From Alphaproteobacteria bacterium (GTDB taxonomy: Bacteria; Pseudomonadota; Alphaproteobacteria; UBA9655): 38,281 nt of DNA. The translations under genes were made by a program, and so were the position numbers. The stretch covers positions 1 through 38,281 of the forward strand of contig DAIDHR010000019.1 in assembly GCA_027459605.1 (NCBI GenBank). The letters run 5' to 3'. How positions within the stretch are numbered: the first letter of the stretch is position 1; each line of letters starts with the position of its first letter. Shown in pieces: positions 36,128 through 38,281 of the stretch. Under the pieces are notes generated by a model, which had not been told where the DNA came from, did not search any database, and worked only from the letters and a program-made list of their open reading frames with translations.

Positions 36128-37015
36128 ATGACAGAGATTGCCTTTATCGGTCTTGGACATATGGGCCTTCCAATGGCTAAAAATCTTCTTAAGGTTGGCC
36201 ATTCAGTTAAAGGGTATGACCTTGTTCCAGAAGCGATGAGAGCTTTTGTTGAGGTGGGTGGAGTTTCAGGACAGGACATTCCTTCTACTGTTAAGGGAGC
36301 TGATGTTGTGATAACGATGTTACCCGAAGGTAAACATGTAAAAGCCGCCTATGAAGGTCCCAATGGGATCTTTGGTCATACCACCCCTGATGCTCTGATT
36401 GCTGAATGCTCAACAATTGATATGGAAACCTCTCGTTATATTCATAAAGAGGCGGAAAAAAGATCTCTCAGACTAATCGATGCTCCTGTTTCTGGAGGCG
36501 TTGCTGGGGCAGAAGCGGCCACTCTCACTTTTATGATTGGGGGTGAAGAGGAGCATTTTAAAGCCCTCCACCCCTTCCTCGAAATGATGGGCAAAACAAT
36601 TATCTATTGTGGAGGCCCTGGCCTTGGCCAAGCGGCTAAAATCTGTAATAACTTGGTTTTGGGAATCACCATGATTGGTGTAAGTGAAGCCTTTAACCTT
36701 TCAGAAAAGTTAGAGCTTGATAAACATAAATTTTTTGAGGTGGCCTCCCAATCTTCTGCCCAGTGTTGGTCGATCTCCAAATACTGCCCTGTTCCAGGCC
36801 CTGTACCGACTTCGCCTGCTAATCGAGATTATGCTGCTGGATTTACGGCAGCTATGATGACGAAGGATCTCAAGCTCGCAGCCCAAGCTTCTCAAATGAC
36901 AAACGTTTCATCCCCCTTAGGCGAAGAAGCTTTGGCTCTCTATACTCTTTTCTGTAACAATGGTGGACAAAGGCTTGATTTTTCAGGAATTATTCAATTC
37001 TTAAAGGGACAATAA
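36128..37015 (+). CDS. mmsB: 3-hydroxyisobutyrate dehydrogenase
   Basis: A 295-residue beta-hydroxyacid dehydrogenase that oxidises 3-hydroxyisobutyrate to methylmalonate semialdehyde with NAD+. The cofactor site is FIGLGHMGLPMAKNLLK (5-21), the substrate loop DAPVSGGVAGAEAATL, and the catalytic Lys is in GQAAKICNN. Length is standard. It follows the hydrolase gene by 108 bases and closes the valine cluster. A strong hairpin terminator lies 25 bases downstream. Confidence 0.95.
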   Translation: MTEIAFIGLGHMGLPMAKNLLKVGHSVKGYDLVPEAMRAFVEVGGVSGQDIPSTVKGADVVITMLPEGKHVKAAYEGPNGIFGHTTPDALIAECSTIDMETSRYIHKEAEKRSLRLIDAPVSGGVAGAEAATLTFMIGGEEEHFKALHPFLEMMGKTIIYCGGPGLGQAAKICNNLVLGITMIGVSEAFNLSEKLELDKHKFFEVASQSSAQCWSISKYCPVPGPVPTSPANRDYAAGFTAAMMTKDLKLAAQASQMTNVSSPLGEEALALYTLFCNNGGQRLDFSGIIQFLKGQ

Positions 37016-37039
37016 AAGGAAAATCTAGAGAAAAAATTT

Positions 37040-37069
37040 GGATTGCTCTTTTAGAAACAAGAGCAATCC
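37040..37069. terminator. Bidirectional hairpin terminator
   Basis: GGATTGCTCTT at 37040-37050 and AAGAGCAATCC at 37059-37069 form a perfect 11-bp stem with an 8-base loop between the convergent mmsB gene and the secreted-protein gene at 37084. On the minus strand the stem is followed by AAATTTTTTCTC, a good T-tract for the minus-strand gene. Confidence 0.75.
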
Positions 37070-37083
37070 AGAAACAAACCTTT

Positions 37084-37989
37084 CTATTCCTCCAACAAAA
37101 TTTGAAGATTCTTTAAAATGACTGTGGAAGATTTTTTTAAACTTTTTAAGTTATTAGAAATAACGAGCGTCAATTGAGTCTCTCCTTTGGGTTGGATTTC
37201 CAGTGTGTCATTGTAATTACCACTTTTGAAAGACTTTTGGATGATAAATTTGGACCGGTCGGTATTCAATAAACCAAAAGCGGTACATCCCTCAACATCA
37301 ACTGTGTAAGGAATTTTAACGGTCTTTACTGAGGCTGGAAGGTCAAAGGTATACTTAACCTGAGACGAGCCCGTTGTATCCGTTATAAGTTTGTATAATC
37401 CATCCTTTGTTTTTACAAGTTGTGAGCCTGCAGATTGCCATCCCCAATTAAGAGTGTTGAGGTCTTGCAGGACCATAACTTTTGGAGCAGTTATTGGGTT
37501 TGGAGGAGTTATTTGTGGCTTCTCTTCCTTTTCCTCTTCATCACCCTTAACTGTTGGAGCACTTATTCCTTTTGGAGAAGTTATTTGTAGTTCTTTATCA
37601 GCTTTAACAGCTAGAGGAACGATTGGTAAATCCTTAGGATTTTGAGCAACATCCTTAGCTTTGGTTTGAGCTGTACTATAACGATAATATGCAATGGGTT
37701 TATCCTCCAGCATTACATGTGCTTCCGTAGCAACTGAATCAAAGGGGCTACTATCTGGATATCCCCTTAAAAGGGCTTTTAATTTAATGGCTTGAAAAGA
37801 AATTTTTCCTTCATTTAAGTCAACCGCATATTTGTCACGAGCTACTAAACACTCCTGCTTATATTTTGCATTTTTTCCTACAGCAATTGTAAATCTTAAG
37901 GATTTCACATGATGCGGAATTTCGATGTCTTTTGCTAACAGCATAATTGGATTATAGGTTTGAGGATCACCAGCTTTAAAAATTATCAT
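37084..37989 (-). pseudogene. Secreted protein of unknown function, 3' part of a frameshifted gene
   Basis: An open frame of 301 residues that continues the frame at 37976-38218. The part up to about 110 looks beta-rich and carries no signal of its own. A charged linker (about 135-170) holds two copies of a short unit, QITSPKGISAPTVK and QITPPNPITAPKVM. A C-terminal domain of about 125 residues (from DLNTLNWGWQ) has the strand pattern of a jelly-roll or carbohydrate-binding module. I do not recognise the family. The ATG at 37989 overlaps the preceding stop and has no ribosome-binding site. Deleting one T from the T5 run (37978-37982) joins both parts as NDNFKAGDP, so it is more likely the rest of one broken gene than an independent one. 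Confidence 0.65.
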
Positions 37990-38218
37990 TTATTGAATAT
38001 GAAAAAAGTTCATTGTAATATCTAACATCATTTTCATAATCTATCACTTCCTCTCCATCCCAAATTTTTACTTGTACAGGTATTTTTAGCCCTCTTATGT
38101 CATGTACAGATCTATCTTCAAATTCAATCCTAAATGTCTCTATTTTTGTTGCAAAAGTATTATTCACAAACAACAATGCATTTAAAAATATAAATAATCT
38201 AAACAGAACCTGCTGCAA
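37976..38218 (-). pseudogene. Secreted protein of unknown function, 5' part, start donated by IS
   Basis: An 80-codon frame beginning at TTG 38218 inside the IS end; the first four to five codons (TTG CAG CAG GTT CT) belong to the IS. The rest of the leader, VLFRLFIFLNALLFVNNTFA, is a good signal-peptide core, and a beta-rich start of the mature protein follows (TKIETFRIEFEDRSVHDIRG). The original start codon and promoter were evidently lost to the insertion. The frame ends at a TAA created by an extra T in a short homopolymer and continues in the frame of 37084-37989. A single-base sequencing error would restore a protein of about 375 residues. Confidence 0.65.
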
Positions 38219-38281
38219 AAGTCCTAGAGATGTGATAGTCTAAGATTAGGCTAACTCACTGAAAAGGATAAGAAATGTCAT
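38205..38281 (+). mobile_element. Insertion sequence 5' end (partial, right copy)
   Basis: The inverted partner of 1-74. Read on the plus strand it starts AGAACCTGCTGCAAAAGT, continues to an AAAAGGA ribosome-binding site and reaches ATGTCA at 38275-38280, presumably the transposase start, then leaves the window. Both copies therefore show the same IS end facing inward. The left edge at 38205 is set by where the two copies stop matching. Confidence 0.7.

Overview
The window is a gene-dense, AT-rich stretch of an alphaproteobacterial chromosome. Three things point there: an F1-only ATP synthase operon in the order atpH-atpA-atpG-atpD-atpC without F0 genes, which is the split arrangement usual in Alphaproteobacteria; a priA / fsa-type transaldolase / xerC cluster next to it; and a MarR regulator that closely resembles the alphaproteobacterial LdtR family. 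Base composition, protein style, decaying genes, two toxin-antitoxin modules and IS ends suggest a host-associated lineage of the Holosporales type (relatives of Odyssella, Paracaedibacter, Caedibacter). The order-level guess is inference.

Layout. 1-74 and 38205-38281 are two copies, in inverted orientation, of the same insertion-sequence 5' end; in both the presumed transposase start codon reads out of the window. Just inside each copy lies a gene for a secreted protein of unknown function (107-484, intact; 37084-38218, frameshifted, with its start codon supplied by the IS end). 681-5252 on the minus strand holds an FtsB-like septum protein, uracil phosphoribosyltransferase, an arginase-ornithine aminotransferase pair and a di-iron ferritin-like protein downstream of the ATP synthase operon (5297-10130). 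A HEPN/MNT toxin-antitoxin pair (10292-10980) sits between atpH and priA. priA (minus) lies back to back with fsa-xerC (plus). 15051-22510 is a more accessory stretch: a large membrane protein of unknown function, a phospholipid-methyltransferase-like enzyme, an LdtR-like regulator, nusB, a SnoaL-like protein, a DUF378 protein, a Sel1-repeat lipoprotein, a potassium-channel-like protein and the stump of an efflux adaptor gene.

22491-31602 on the minus strand encodes a D-Ala-D-Ala dipeptidase, a slipin plus NfeD protease pair, tRNA-Leu(CAA), a small heat-shock protein, a His/Cys-rich secreted protein, an MgtE magnesium channel and a malic enzyme with a phosphotransacetylase-like tail. A palindromic repeat element and tRNA-Leu(GAG) lie upstream of the malic enzyme gene. 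32033-37015 on the plus strand holds lipB, a YggU/DUF167 gene, a mazEF module with a readable promoter/operator, and three valine-catabolism genes (isobutyryl-CoA dehydrogenase, 3-hydroxyisobutyryl-CoA hydrolase, 3-hydroxyisobutyrate dehydrogenase).

How it fits together: arginase with ornithine aminotransferase turns arginine into glutamate semialdehyde, the valine genes feed propionyl-CoA metabolism and malic enzyme links the TCA cycle to pyruvate, so the window suggests a cell that lives partly on amino acids taken from its surroundings. Points most worth a second look are the arginase with a Gln at a usual manganese-binding His, the His/Cys-rich secreted protein, the IS-bounded ends, the palindromic element beside tRNA-Leu(GAG), and the HEPN/MNT module. 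I found no system here that I can call clearly new.
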